A stretch of 58,713 bases of DNA from Anaerolineales bacterium (GCA_020354045.1 CP070639.1:2772162-2830874), one strand, 5' to 3'; shown: positions 33,369 to 43,370, counted from the first letter of the stretch. Numbers and translations: made by a program. The notes: generated from the sequence alone by a model not told the origin.

Positions 33369-35291
33369 TCAGTTTGCAGGATTCCGTAAATGTCGTGTAT
33401 CGCCTTCTCGAATGGTCAGCCCAATACTATCCAGATGTTCAAGCAAAGCCAGTGCATACTTTCGGCTGGTATGAAAATAATCTCTAACCTGGGCTGCCGT
33501 TATTTCACCATTTGTACGAATAAGGGATTTTATCCCTTCCACCATATTTTCATATCCTGCCTGACTAAATACAACATCCGCTGAAACCTGGATGAGCAGA
33601 CTCATATCAACCAGAGCTGCGTATACCTGCTCACCCACTTGGTTCTGGCATTCTTTTACAGAAGGTGGTGAAAATTCATTCGTTTTAAATTGCGTGAATA
33701 AACCATCAATTTGTCTTTGTTGTTGCTCAGAGAACTTGATGTGGTGGGATGGCAGTGCGACTAAGGGACCATCTTCTTTTACTAAATCATGAAAAACTAA
33801 TTTATCCAGGGCAATATTATAAAAACGAGGTAAGCTCCGCAATCGGCTTTTCAATTCTTCTTTGGGCATACCACGCTTGAGTGGGTTCGCCTGGTGATAT
33901 TCCCCAATCGCATCCAACAGTTTTATCTGGAATTGATCCCAAAATACCTTGCCGACAAGGAGAGCTTCTTTGGAGATAGTGGTGAAATTGTCATCCGAAA
34001 CTTCTCCAGCCTGGAATATAAGAACTTGGCCAGATTCAACCAGGGTATCAAAAGCCTGCTGCGCACTTAATTCGTCCAGGCTTGCACGCGCGACCACCTC
34101 CCGATATTGAGCCACACCAAGATGGTTTACAGCCTGGAGAAAAATCTCAGTTGGGGTGCCCTTTGCCAAGGTTTGAAAGCGCTGAAGCGTTTCAGGCACA
34201 AACCGTTTGTGCCTGCCTTTTGGATGCGGATCAATAACATAGCCACCTCCCAGGGTTTCTCCAGGAGATAATCGTCTTAAAATATACCTGTCATTGCGAA
34301 CAGCCACAACCTTATCAGTAGTTTCCAATTGCAGCCAACCTTCTTCACCAGGTTTTAATTCCTCCACACCCATCAATCGCGCCCGCGCAACTACCTCCGT
34401 AGCCCCGAGGAATAATTTGAAGGACATATTGTGCTTGATAGATTTGCTGGCATCTGATAGCAGCTTGAATTGTACATCCAACCTACCAGTTGGTTTATAG
34501 TCATTCGGGTGTGCCAGCACATCTCCTCGCATCACATCATCAAGATTGACCCCCGATATGTTTACAGCTGTACGGCTGCCTGGTACAGCTACAGCCTCTT
34601 TTTGTCTATGTGTCTGCAAGCCACGCACCCTTCCCTTTGAACCTCTGGGTAATATCACTACTTCATCCCCATGCTTCAATTGACCATCAATCAAGGTTCC
34701 CGTCACAACTGTTCCGAAACCTTGAATCGTAAATACCCTATCAATCGGCAAGCGCGGTCTCCCGAGATCTAATCGGGCGGGGCTTTCCTGTAAGCAAGCA
34801 GATAAAGCCTGGAGCACTTCCTGAATACCATCTCTCTTGCGCGCCGATACCCGAACGATGGGTGCAGATTCTAATATCGTTCCGATCAATGCCTGGCGAA
34901 TATCTTCCTCGACTAGATCAAGCCAGTCCCCATCATCCACTAGGTCAATTTTGTTCAGAACGATAAATCCACTCTGGACCTGCAAAAGGTCCAATATGGC
35001 CAGATGTTCGCGTGTCTGTGGCATGATTCCTTCATCAGCCGCAATCACAAGCAAGGCTGCATCAATACCCCCGATACCAGAAAGCATATTCTCGATAAAG
35101 TCTCTGTGACCGGGTACATCAACGATTCCAACCTCTTCTCCATTCGGCAGCGTAAGCCAGGCAAAGCCAAGATCTATGGTCATCTCCCTTTCGCGCTCTT
35201 CTTTCAGGCGATCGGGATGTATTCCTGTTAATGCCTCCACGAGAGTAGATTTACCATGATCTACGTGTCCGGCTGTACCAATAACACGCAT
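33369..35291 (-). CDS. selB: Selenocysteine-specific elongation factor SelB
   Basis: SelB delivers Sec-tRNA to UGA codons that carry a SECIS element. The GTPase domain has GTAGHVDHGKST (residues 5-16), DVPGHRDF and NKIDL. Domains 2 and 3 follow (RVFTIQGFGTVVTGTL), then C-terminal winged helices (KRGMPKEELKSRL, and a last one with TAAQVRDYFHTSRKYALALLEHLDSIG), which separate SelB from EF-Tu. At 640 residues it is full length. selA, selD and tRNA-Sec are not in the window. A coiled-coil gene lies directly upstream in the same direction, 23 bases away. Confidence 0.93.
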   Translation of the reverse strand: MRVIGTAGHVDHGKSTLVEALTGIHPDRLKEEREREMTIDLGFAWLTLPNGEEVGIVDVPGHRDFIENMLSGIGGIDAALLVIAADEGIMPQTREHLAILDLLQVQSGFIVLNKIDLVDDGDWLDLVEEDIRQALIGTILESAPIVRVSARKRDGIQEVLQALSACLQESPARLDLGRPRLPIDRVFTIQGFGTVVTGTLIDGQLKHGDEVVILPRGSKGRVRGLQTHRQKEAVAVPGSRTAVNISGVNLDDVMRGDVLAHPNDYKPTGRLDVQFKLLSDASKSIKHNMSFKLFLGATEVVARARLMGVEELKPGEEGWLQLETTDKVVAVRNDRYILRRLSPGETLGGGYVIDPHPKGRHKRFVPETLQRFQTLAKGTPTEIFLQAVNHLGVAQYREVVARASLDELSAQQAFDTLVESGQVLIFQAGEVSDDNFTTISKEALLVGKVFWDQFQIKLLDAIGEYHQANPLKRGMPKEELKSRLRSLPRFYNIALDKLVFHDLVKEDGPLVALPSHHIKFSEQQQRQIDGLFTQFKTNEFSPPSVKECQNQVGEQVYAALVDMSLLIQVSADVVFSQAGYENMVEGIKSLIRTNGEITAAQVRDYFHTSRKYALALLEHLDSIGLTIREGDTRHLRNPAN

Positions 35292-35314
35292 CTTTTCTCA
35301 CACCTCGTTCCTGG

Positions 35315-36493
35315 TTAACGCATGCGACCAATAGTGCGTTCGTAAGCTGATACCCATTCATGTACTGCCGCCAGTAAGGATTGCAGCCGTTTATCCGTCT
35401 GTTCATTCATCACGTTAATCAGATCATTCATCTCGTGAACTGTATCCTCAACATTCGCCACCCGGTCTGCAAGTTTTTCATATTGACGGCTGGCTTCACC
35501 GCGCTGCTCTTCTTGGGTTAATGTATAGTTGATCCAGCGTTTTTGATCATCAGCCTTAAATGTCACCCATTCCTGGCGAAATCTTTCTTCAGCAAGCCTT
35601 TGGATCTCGGTGATCTCGTTAAGTCTTCGCTCGACCAGGGCATTTAACTCATCTAGATTTTGTTGCGAACGTTTGACTGACCGGTGAGTAGTTTCCAGCG
35701 ACTGTAAATTCGCATCTACATCAGCGGTCTGCTTTTCTATGATTTCAAAGCGTGTCTGCCATTCCTTCCATACACGTTCACGCTCAACCTGGAGCATCGC
35801 CTGATTATCTAAAAACTTGGATTGTTCCTCTCTTCTCTCCGCTTCCAACATAGAAAGCTCATTAAGCCGTGTCTCGATTTTTCGTAAAGTAGCTGCATTT
35901 AGCTCTAAGCGACCCCGTTGTTCATCATAGTTTTTTCGTAATGCAGCCACTTCCCCTTGTACATCTGTCAACCGCTTTCCATCCTGACGTCTTCCATCTT
36001 CGATCAAGCGAAATGCGCGTGTGTATTCTTCCTCATCCCGACGGATTGAATCAACACGTAATCGCACCTCATCAATGGCTTTGCTAAGTCTGCTCTCCTC
36101 TTCCGAACGTGTCTGAAGGGCGCGTCTGATCTCAGTTATTGCCGAGAAATCCTTTTGCAAGTTAGCTATACTTTCATCTACCCCCCGCATCTCTACACGA
36201 TGGACTTTTTCACCTTCCTCTTCTCTTTTTTTGATACTCTTATCCAATTCATCCAGGGCCTGTTTCGATTCAATCCGCTGTTGCAATAAAGCCTCATCAT
36301 ATTGATCGATACGACCCAACATGGAAGTCAGGCGCGTGATTTCGCTGCGTAAATCTTTGATTTGTTGTGATACCGGTGCCAGATTGCCTTCTAGAGCGAT
36401 TACCCGCTCTTCTAGGGAAGCAATTTGTGTTTTATCTTTCCTGCGCTCATCATCCAACCAATCCACTTTCTTCAGCGCTTGTTCAATTTCCAT
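35315..36493 (-). CDS. Long coiled-coil protein, function unknown
   Basis: 392 residues that are almost entirely charged heptads (for example LEERVIALEGNLAPVSQQIKDL), with no signal peptide and no membrane segment. The C-terminal 60 residues (YEKLADRVANVEDTVHEMNDLI, then AVHEWVSAYERTIGRMR) are less charged and may be a small end domain. It resembles SMC-like or tropomyosin-like rods only in composition. It is first in a unit with selB and has its own extended -10 promoter and GGAG ribosome site. No function can be assigned. Confidence 0.7.
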   Translation of the reverse strand: MEIEQALKKVDWLDDERRKDKTQIASLEERVIALEGNLAPVSQQIKDLRSEITRLTSMLGRIDQYDEALLQQRIESKQALDELDKSIKKREEEGEKVHRVEMRGVDESIANLQKDFSAITEIRRALQTRSEEESRLSKAIDEVRLRVDSIRRDEEEYTRAFRLIEDGRRQDGKRLTDVQGEVAALRKNYDEQRGRLELNAATLRKIETRLNELSMLEAERREEQSKFLDNQAMLQVERERVWKEWQTRFEIIEKQTADVDANLQSLETTHRSVKRSQQNLDELNALVERRLNEITEIQRLAEERFRQEWVTFKADDQKRWINYTLTQEEQRGEASRQYEKLADRVANVEDTVHEMNDLINVMNEQTDKRLQSLLAAVHEWVSAYERTIGRMR

Positions 36494-36548
36494 CGAATAA
36501 TCTCCTATAAAATGGGTCTCATGACACCACTTATTTCGAATTCAAACG

Positions 36549-36557
36549 ATTATAGCA
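36549..36557 (-). promoter_or_regulatory. Extended -10 promoter of the coiled-coil/selB unit
   Basis: On the minus strand TGCTATAAT (plus positions 36549-36557) is an extended -10. The leader of about 50 bases ends with GGAG ahead of the ATG at 36493. No good -35 is seen, as is common for extended -10 promoters. Confidence 0.5.
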
Positions 36558-36661
36558 CGGCAATCTGGAATAACAGCCGCCTGGATCCTATAAGTGAAGC
36601 TTGTATTTTTGCTATCCTATGGTCAACAAGAAAAATAATTCAACTGAATTATTTAGCGTGC

Positions 36662-38089
36662 TTACAAGCCAAGATTTGGGAATAACTCTGTCATTGTGCT
36701 CAGCAAGGGTAAAAAAAATTGTGGAAAAATTCCAATCAGCACGATCCCCAGCCCTCCTAGAGCCAACAAGGAGATCTGGCTCCAGTTTTCGGATATCTGC
36801 CAACCAGTCTCCGTTGGGCCCATCACCAACACAGCCATCGTACGTAAGGTGACAAATAACATCCCAATGTAACCTAGCATCGCTGTAATAGCAATTAATG
36901 GTGATACCGAGGCTAACCCCAACCACAATTCTCGATGCGCAGGAAAACCAGCCAGTAGAGGAAAGCCCACGAGCGATAACTGTGCTATCACCAGACAAAG
37001 AGAAGCAATTGGAAAGCGGCGGGCTGCGCCTTGTATGTTGCGAAAACGCAGTCCATCCACATTACCCTCCAGATATCCATTCAATACGACCAGAGATAAT
37101 GACCATACTCCCAACTCTAACCCACGTGGTAGGAATTGCGTAAACGTTATGCTTAGCATGGAAAAATCCGCTTGTTGCTTAGTCACTGCACCAACTGCCA
37201 ATAATGTAACACCGATCTCAAGAATAACAGCAAATCCCAGGATTCGACCCAGGTGATTTTGAAATATGGCAAACAATCCACCCGTTACCACCATTAGCAC
37301 ACCAGCCACCTGGATCAAACGGGATACCTCAATCTGATCGCGCAGCCAGCTATATTGATCAAGAAAACCAATGCCAAGTAAAATAATTTCGATTGGCAGT
37401 AAATATAGTACGAAGGCAACCGTATAGGGATGAGCATCTTCTGCCAGCATGGGTATCCAGGTGTGGAACGGGAATATCGCCAATAGCAATGCAAACCCAA
37501 AGGCGAGCATCAGGCTGGCTTGCACGATACGTACTGAATCCTCTGGACTTGATTCAACACCAGCTAGCAACCAACCAGCAAATAATATGAATGGTAGACC
37601 TAATGTTTGCAAGGTGAGAAAACGCAGCGCACCTGGAGCAATCTGTTTGCCAGGCTCAGCCAGCAGACCGACACAAATAAAGACAACAAGTTCAATTATT
37701 AAAGCTGCATAAAGAAATGGTTCCACTGCAATTGCCGCTGTCAGCAAAGCTGAAACCGCCAAACCAGCAGACACAAATATCCGTCGAACTTTAGCTACAA
37801 GTGAGCCGCCCAGCCAGAACGCTACACCTAGATAGATAAAAACGAGTGCTGGTGCGTCCGTCGCTTGTAGTTCTAACCTTCTACCTAAAAAATTATAGCT
37901 TTCCTCTAACGTAATGGTGAAAGTACCAACCCGGAATAGTTCTCCCATGGGAGCCTGCCAGGCCAACCAAGCTAAGCCGATGGTGACAATAATTGTAATG
38001 ATGGTGACAATTTTCTCCCATTTCCTTAAAAACAGTGTAATGACTGATAAAGCAAGAGGGAATAAAATCCATATTATCGCTGAACTCAT
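36662..38089 (-). CDS. NuoM/NuoN/MrpD-like proton-conducting membrane subunit
   Basis: 475 residues with about 13-14 membrane helices and the proton-pumping antiporter-like pattern. The TM5 glutamate is present (E133 in LIIELVVF) and so is PFHTW with DAHP (207-220). The central lysine expected seven residues before that His is a leucine (L202), and the TM12 Lys/Glu position reads PAHRELW. So the fold is that of Nuo or Mrp subunits but the usual proton path is altered. It overlaps the end of the NuoJ/K-like gene by four bases. No hydrophilic complex I subunits are near. Confidence 0.78.
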   Translation of the reverse strand: MSSAIIWILFPLALSVITLFLRKWEKIVTIITIIVTIGLAWLAWQAPMGELFRVGTFTITLEESYNFLGRRLELQATDAPALVFIYLGVAFWLGGSLVAKVRRIFVSAGLAVSALLTAAIAVEPFLYAALIIELVVFICVGLLAEPGKQIAPGALRFLTLQTLGLPFILFAGWLLAGVESSPEDSVRIVQASLMLAFGFALLLAIFPFHTWIPMLAEDAHPYTVAFVLYLLPIEIILLGIGFLDQYSWLRDQIEVSRLIQVAGVLMVVTGGLFAIFQNHLGRILGFAVILEIGVTLLAVGAVTKQQADFSMLSITFTQFLPRGLELGVWSLSLVVLNGYLEGNVDGLRFRNIQGAARRFPIASLCLVIAQLSLVGFPLLAGFPAHRELWLGLASVSPLIAITAMLGYIGMLFVTLRTMAVLVMGPTETGWQISENWSQISLLALGGLGIVLIGIFPQFFLPLLSTMTELFPNLGL

Positions 38090-38736
38090 TCACGTCCCTC
38101 CATGCTCGGAGCGTAAATTAGATAAGCCCCTAACATCGCCAGTCCTAAATTGACCCCAGCAAGTAAACCCGCTACAAGGGTAGAAAGCTCCACAGCTGCA
38201 TAAATAATCTCAAAACCTGCCAGTACTGTGAGTAAACCAAATATCACTCGTATCGGATGAGCGGTAAAACCTAGGTGAAGCAAGCCTAAACCAATTAAGA
38301 CCAGAGCACCCATCACCTGTTCAAAAGTAACACCATCTAGCTGGTTCAATAAATCCGGAATCACTGAAAGAATTGCTAAAGCGATCACCACTGTGGCTAA
38401 AATGTGGAACAACAATCCAGATACATTGGTCGAGGGCGGGAGAATTGAAGATCGTCCTTGTCGCATCGCCTGTTCTTCACCATCGATCTTAAAACCAAAA
38501 ACCCCAAACAAAGCCATAGCCAGGACAATTGTTGAAAACCAACCAGCAATTAACTTGACCAATGCCATCTGTACAGGCCAGGAAATTTTAACCAGGATGT
38601 AAGCACCTACATATTGAATCACTAATGCTGCAATACTAAAACGCCAGTCCCTGCTGATCAGTAAGGTAACAGCTGCAATCACAATGAAAATAATTGCTAA
38701 CAATGAGAGCAGGTCAAGATCTATGCCATTGAACAC
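38086..38736 (-). CDS. NuoJ-NuoK-like fused small membrane subunit
   Basis: 216 residues with two parts. The C-terminal half (from about 110) reads like NuoK/MrpC: GLLTVLAGFEIIYAAVELSTL, then LAGVNLGLAMLGAYL, with the membrane glutamates. The N-terminal half (LLISRDWRFSIAALVIQYVGAYIL, then KLIAGWFSTIVLAMALFG) resembles NuoJ. A fusion of J- and K-like units is my interpretation. The start is GTG with GAGGG eight bases upstream. It sits between two antiporter-like subunits and overlaps the downstream one. Confidence 0.7.
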   Translation of the reverse strand: MFNGIDLDLLSLLAIIFIVIAAVTLLISRDWRFSIAALVIQYVGAYILVKISWPVQMALVKLIAGWFSTIVLAMALFGVFGFKIDGEEQAMRQGRSSILPPSTNVSGLLFHILATVVIALAILSVIPDLLNQLDGVTFEQVMGALVLIGLGLLHLGFTAHPIRVIFGLLTVLAGFEIIYAAVELSTLVAGLLAGVNLGLAMLGAYLIYAPSMEGRE

Positions 38737-38750
38737 CAGTTATACCCTCA

Positions 38751-40322
38751 TCAACCTTGCTGTAGTAAAGCTAACAGTAAAAGTAACAACACTAACGCCC
38801 ATAAAATTCCACCCTGACCTTCTAAAACGAATGTCAAGGTATTTACTAAGCGTCTTAGAGTCTGAAACACCTCCCACAGGAATCGGTATAACCAGCCCAA
38901 TGAAAACACTTTTCTAATTAACTCCACCATTCTATCCGGTATACTAAATCCACGACGGTATATGTATACCCAAATCCCACAAAAGCCTATACACAATATT
39001 CCAGCTACAATATTAGGGATCAGATAAAGTCCAGTCAACAAGACCCCCTCCGTCAACCCCCACCAGGTAATAACGCCATAACCAGCCAAAATTATGATCA
39101 AACCTGCTGGATATATCACCCAAACCCAGCGCTCTACACCAACCAAACCTTCACCAGGTTGAGCAAGATGACGGATGTAGCCTATGATAAGCAAGGATTG
39201 AGTAACTACAATTGCACCTAACCATACTGAATAGGGTGGAGCGTATAGTTTTATACCCGCCCAACCAGGAGTTAAGGGGACCGGTAGGATTCCCAGCAAT
39301 CCCAAAGCGGTTAAAGGGAATAAATAACGATGACGGGCAGAGCTTATGAATAACAATCCACCCGTTAGTATACTTGCAATACCCCAGGCAAGACTGGCGG
39401 TCCCATCCCCGCGCAATGCTGAGAAAAGTGCAATCGAAACCACGCTTATAATCCAATAGGGTCGTCCATCTAATTCGTCTTTTGCCAATGCCCAGGAAAT
39501 ACTGCCAAACAAAGCTGCAAATACAGAGAGAACCAGCAAAATGTAGTTTCCGCTGGTTGCCGTAGCTGCACTTGCTGTTCGAGTTAGCAGAACGAGGCTG
39601 GATGCAACAGGAACCAGACGAATTGTTGTACCGAGGCTTCTTCTTATTGGCGGTTCTTGAAGAAATGGTATATGAAGTGGAATTACCCCTAATCGTAGCG
39701 CACAAGCCAGCACAAGAAAATTACCAACAGGACCCTGGATAGTTGCGAAATCTAATCGGTTTCCACCCGTTCGTGCAACAATTTCTGCTAATATTAATAA
39801 AAATATCCCACCAACTCGGGAAGAGAATGAAACAATCACTTTTTCTCGAATAGAACTTTGAGGGATGTGCCAGAGCAAAATCATGAGTTCCGCAGCATCA
39901 ATTGCCGCCCAAGCTAACATTAACGTAACAGGATTATCAGCAAAAACGGCAGTCAGCCCCAGGGCACCCAGCATGAGACTGCCAGCCCAGGCAGACCAAT
40001 CTGCCTCCACAGCTCTCAAAACGTCGGTGAAAATTACACCCAATACCAACCCAGCTAAAGCAAGACCATAAGACCATGATACTTGATCAGCCATGAATAC
40101 GATTGGGGCTGAGAATAGTTCAGTTGGCTCCCAGACGATGAGATTGAGCTTGCTTGGAAGATTTCTGCCCACAGGGAGCAACGATAACCAGGCTGTGATC
40201 GCACCAGAAGCAGCCAGCAACCATGAATAGCCAAATTTTGGTCGAATGATCCTGACGAGGACCATTGTTATGGCAGCCGCGACCATGCTTATGAATGATA
40301 TGAGCAGGAAAGTATTTGTCAT
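38751..40322 (-). CDS. NuoL/MrpA-like antiporter-type membrane subunit
   Basis: About 523 residues with 14 or so membrane helices and a C-terminal amphipathic and membrane extension, as in NuoL. The PLH motif is present (VIPLH, H217). The lysine seven residues before it is an arginine (R210), and the TM5 Trp-Glu reads Trp-Ala (W138-A139), with E145 a few residues on. The ATG at 40322 is chosen because an earlier in-frame ATG at 40364 would overlap the upstream lipoprotein gene by 38 bases. It is the first of three membrane genes with tight spacing (15 bases or overlap). Function is likely ion transport; the energy source is unknown. Confidence 0.72.
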   Translation of the reverse strand: MTNTFLLISFISMVAAAITMVLVRIIRPKFGYSWLLAASGAITAWLSLLPVGRNLPSKLNLIVWEPTELFSAPIVFMADQVSWSYGLALAGLVLGVIFTDVLRAVEADWSAWAGSLMLGALGLTAVFADNPVTLMLAWAAIDAAELMILLWHIPQSSIREKVIVSFSSRVGGIFLLILAEIVARTGGNRLDFATIQGPVGNFLVLACALRLGVIPLHIPFLQEPPIRRSLGTTIRLVPVASSLVLLTRTASAATATSGNYILLVLSVFAALFGSISWALAKDELDGRPYWIISVVSIALFSALRGDGTASLAWGIASILTGGLLFISSARHRYLFPLTALGLLGILPVPLTPGWAGIKLYAPPYSVWLGAIVVTQSLLIIGYIRHLAQPGEGLVGVERWVWVIYPAGLIIILAGYGVITWWGLTEGVLLTGLYLIPNIVAGILCIGFCGIWVYIYRRGFSIPDRMVELIRKVFSLGWLYRFLWEVFQTLRRLVNTLTFVLEGQGGILWALVLLLLLLALLQQG

Positions 40323-40326
40323 TAGT

Positions 40327-41892
40327 TCAGGGCATCCATTGAAAGCAACAGCTGCTAACATCAAATACTTGCGTTATATCATAAACAGCTTGTTCTTTTT
40401 GGCTGAAATAATAAATTTCCTCAGTCCGTATCACTAATATTGCCTCAGCGGAGTATGGCGACCAATGATATTGGGTTTCATCTTGAGGTAGATCATAATT
40501 CCCGGTCACCAATCTATATTTCAGGTCTGCCTGGTAAAGTTTACTCCTTATTTCACTCTGCGGATTTCCAAAGACAACCCACACAATTCGATCGCTTTCC
40601 AGGTAGACAAGTTGAGGAGCAAATCTAACAACATCTGTTCCTTCAACTAGTTCTTCTTCTCCAACATTTATACCTAGGACAAACTCTTGCTCAGGTACCA
40701 GGAGAGACTCACTCGTCGGCAAAACATTGTACTTAGTAATTTGCAACTTGTAATCAGAGCCCTCCACATTAACATGAGTAACCAACAGATCACCGCCTGG
40801 CATCCACTCTGCAACCGCCGCTGGTTCATCAAATTCATAAGTATCAGGAATTTCAATAACTTTTCCCCTCAAGGTGTCGATAATCCCTTGCCAGTGAATC
40901 TCCGAGCGCGTGGGGTGAATGTCTGCGAGAATATAACGACCCAGGGGCGACCACCTCAAGCGGCTGAAATTAACTTCCAGGTCACGTTCATTGCCGTCTA
41001 GATCAATAATCGACACATGATTCTCGATGATTCTTATTGGCTCAAAATTCGGTGGTGAAGATAGCCACACACCACCGCTATCATTCCACATCACACTATT
41101 TTGTTCCTCCAACCATACAATCTCCTGACAGTCATACTCTGTTTCTGCCTGGCAAATACCAATTTTGACTGGCTCTGAGATCTCAGTTGTTTTGAGAGAG
41201 AAAATGGGGCCACCACCTTGAGGCTGAGAAATATAGGTAATCCATTCTCCATCAGGTGATATGCCAAGGTGGTATACCGCAGGTGTTTCTTCATTCAGCA
41301 CCTTGTATGTACCTGTTGCCAAATCCACAAACTCAATATCAAATAGCTCCACACCATTTGCAGCAATTCCTCTAGATCGCAGCATCACGATTTGTTGTTT
41401 TTTTTCAAGTAGTCGGTAATCAGCAACCCGTCCTCCCTGTGTACTCGTAAACGTGGTATCTGGTGTTCTCTGGGTAGCTTGTGCCTGGATAACAGTCGTA
41501 ACTTCGCCGGTCTGACTGCTCCACATTCTTAACTCACCCGAGGATAGAAAATATATATCCTGTTCTGGTTTGATAGCACTGGGTTCAATCCTGGGAAACG
41601 GTGTAGACGTTGTTGCTGGGGTAATCTTTACCATCTTCGTTGGCAGTTTTGTTGGCTCAGGTGGAGTCTCGGTGTCCTCAGATGTGGGCTCACTTAATGA
41701 ACTATCTTGAGTAATTTCTTCAGTGGTGTTTTTTGGCACCAAATCTTCGGTTGTAGGAGCATTTTGTGTAACAGTTGGAATATCCTGTACTATAGTGGGT
41801 AATGGTTTACTTTGCGTACAGGCGGTAATACCAAAATTAAACGTGATCAACAGTGCTAATACGCAAGTGCACTGGATAAGACTTTTAGTCAT
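40327..41892 (-). CDS. Beta-propeller lipoprotein, TolB/WD40-like
   Basis: A lipobox ends at C25 (GITAC). A Thr/Pro/Glu-rich linker of about 80 residues follows, then propeller-like repeats (IYFLSSGELRMWSSQTGEV, YHLGISPDGEWITYIS, NFSRLRWSPLGRYILADI, AVAEWMPGGDLLVTHV). SPDG-type turns are typical of TolB-like propellers. It may be the outside component of the membrane module downstream, which starts four bases after its stop, but this is not proven. The ATG at 41892 is preferred to a GTG at 41898 because CAGGTG lies just before it. Confidence 0.72.
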   Translation of the reverse strand: MTKSLIQCTCVLALLITFNFGITACTQSKPLPTIVQDIPTVTQNAPTTEDLVPKNTTEEITQDSSLSEPTSEDTETPPEPTKLPTKMVKITPATTSTPFPRIEPSAIKPEQDIYFLSSGELRMWSSQTGEVTTVIQAQATQRTPDTTFTSTQGGRVADYRLLEKKQQIVMLRSRGIAANGVELFDIEFVDLATGTYKVLNEETPAVYHLGISPDGEWITYISQPQGGGPIFSLKTTEISEPVKIGICQAETEYDCQEIVWLEEQNSVMWNDSGGVWLSSPPNFEPIRIIENHVSIIDLDGNERDLEVNFSRLRWSPLGRYILADIHPTRSEIHWQGIIDTLRGKVIEIPDTYEFDEPAAVAEWMPGGDLLVTHVNVEGSDYKLQITKYNVLPTSESLLVPEQEFVLGINVGEEELVEGTDVVRFAPQLVYLESDRIVWVVFGNPQSEIRSKLYQADLKYRLVTGNYDLPQDETQYHWSPYSAEAILVIRTEEIYYFSQKEQAVYDITQVFDVSSCCFQWMP

Positions 41893-41923
41893 TAGCACCT
41901 GGATAGGGCACCCATTTGCTGGA

Positions 41924-43348
41924 TCAAATGACTGGAGACCCTGGATAACGATGGATGAATTTTCCCATACCAGCCCTCCCTAACCAGTTTTGTCCATCGA
42001 CGATCAATTGTCCACGTAGAAAGACTTTCTCCGGATAGCCAATAAGTTCCCAGCCCTCATATAAATTGTAATCCGTGCGATGTTTTGAGTAGGCAAGGCC
42101 ATACTTCAGCCTGTGATTTGGATCCCAGATGACCAGGTCTGCATCTGAGCCAGGCAGTATCGCACCTTTCTGTGGATATAATCCAAAGATTTTCGCCGGA
42201 TTGGTGCTGGTTAGAGCAACAAATTGGTTGGCGGTTATCTTACCGGCTCTGACACCATATGTCCAAAGGATAGGTAATCGATCTCCCACTGCAGGTAAGC
42301 CATTTGGTATCTTGGTGAAGTCTTCTTTTCCTAATTCCTTTCCAGGAATCGTGTAGGTTCTTCCTTCATACTGGATTGGCATTGTACCATCGTAAAAGAA
42401 AGGACAATGGTCTGTGCCAACTACCTGAAGAGTACCGTCTGCCAGGGCATCCCACAATTCTTTATTATCCTTGGCCGAACGCATTGGTGGTGAGCAGATC
42501 CACTTAGCTCCATCCGGGCGCCGCAAGTGGTCTACTGTAAAGAACAAATACTGCGGACAGGTTTCACCCATCGCAGGAATCCCAAGTTTTCTACCGTAGC
42601 GTAGCTGATCTACCTCACCACCTTGATTCATGTGCACAACATATAAGTGACTTCCCGTTTGGGCAGCTAATGCAACGCCTCTTAATGTAGCCTCCACGCC
42701 GCCCCATCCAGGACGAGTATGTGCATGCCATTCAGGAGTTTTGTTTCCATTTTGTAGAGCCTCCTCAACCAGAATATCGATCACATCTCCATTCTCAGCG
42801 TGTAGCATAATCAGCATTCCAAGATCCTTGGCTATGCGCATCACCTCAAATATCTCCCCATCTTGTAAACGCAGGCGCCCGTTATACGCCATGAACACTT
42901 TTAGTGTGGTTATTCCTTTTTCTAATAGCTCTGGAACTTGCGCTGCAACCACCTCGTCCCAACGAGTGATATTCATATGAAAACCATAATCAATGGCTGC
43001 CTTGGGTGCCGCTTTGGCTTGCCAGGCATTCACATCCTCTTCAAACCTTTCAGCATCTTGGGGGATAAAATCCATGACAGTTGTCGTCCCACCAAACGCA
43101 GCAGCTTTATGCCCAGTGTAATGATCATCTGATGAGACGGTGCCAAACATGGGTAGATCGAAATGAGTATGCGGGTCAATCCCGCCAGGCATCACAAGTT
43201 TCCCTGTAGCATCGATCAACTCAACTCCAGAGACATTTAAATTCGTTCCAATCTCGGCGATCTTCTCACCCTCTATGAGAATATCAGCTTCAAATGATTC
43301 CGCAGCTGTGATAATCTTGCCTCTTTTCAATAAAATTGAGGCTGACAT
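41924..43348 (-). CDS. Dihydropyrimidinase / D-hydantoinase
   Basis: A 474-residue cyclic-amide hydrolase. It has the metal site GGIDPHTHFDLP, the carbamylated Lys in TTLKVFMAYNG, HAENGDV, LYVVHMN, the substrate loop GETCPQYLFFT and GTDHCPF. Such enzymes open dihydropyrimidines, hydantoins or related ureides. The ATG at 43348 is chosen over far-upstream in-frame starts because AGGAG lies just before it and homology begins at SASILLKRGKIITA. Its neighbours (nucleoside-type transporters, carbamate kinase, carbamoyltransferase) fit a nucleobase or ureide degradation role. Confidence 0.92.
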   Translation of the reverse strand: MSASILLKRGKIITAAESFEADILIEGEKIAEIGTNLNVSGVELIDATGKLVMPGGIDPHTHFDLPMFGTVSSDDHYTGHKAAAFGGTTTVMDFIPQDAERFEEDVNAWQAKAAPKAAIDYGFHMNITRWDEVVAAQVPELLEKGITTLKVFMAYNGRLRLQDGEIFEVMRIAKDLGMLIMLHAENGDVIDILVEEALQNGNKTPEWHAHTRPGWGGVEATLRGVALAAQTGSHLYVVHMNQGGEVDQLRYGRKLGIPAMGETCPQYLFFTVDHLRRPDGAKWICSPPMRSAKDNKELWDALADGTLQVVGTDHCPFFYDGTMPIQYEGRTYTIPGKELGKEDFTKIPNGLPAVGDRLPILWTYGVRAGKITANQFVALTSTNPAKIFGLYPQKGAILPGSDADLVIWDPNHRLKYGLAYSKHRTDYNLYEGWELIGYPEKVFLRGQLIVDGQNWLGRAGMGKFIHRYPGSPVI

Positions 43349-43370
43349 AATTAGCTCCTGATTTCCCTGT

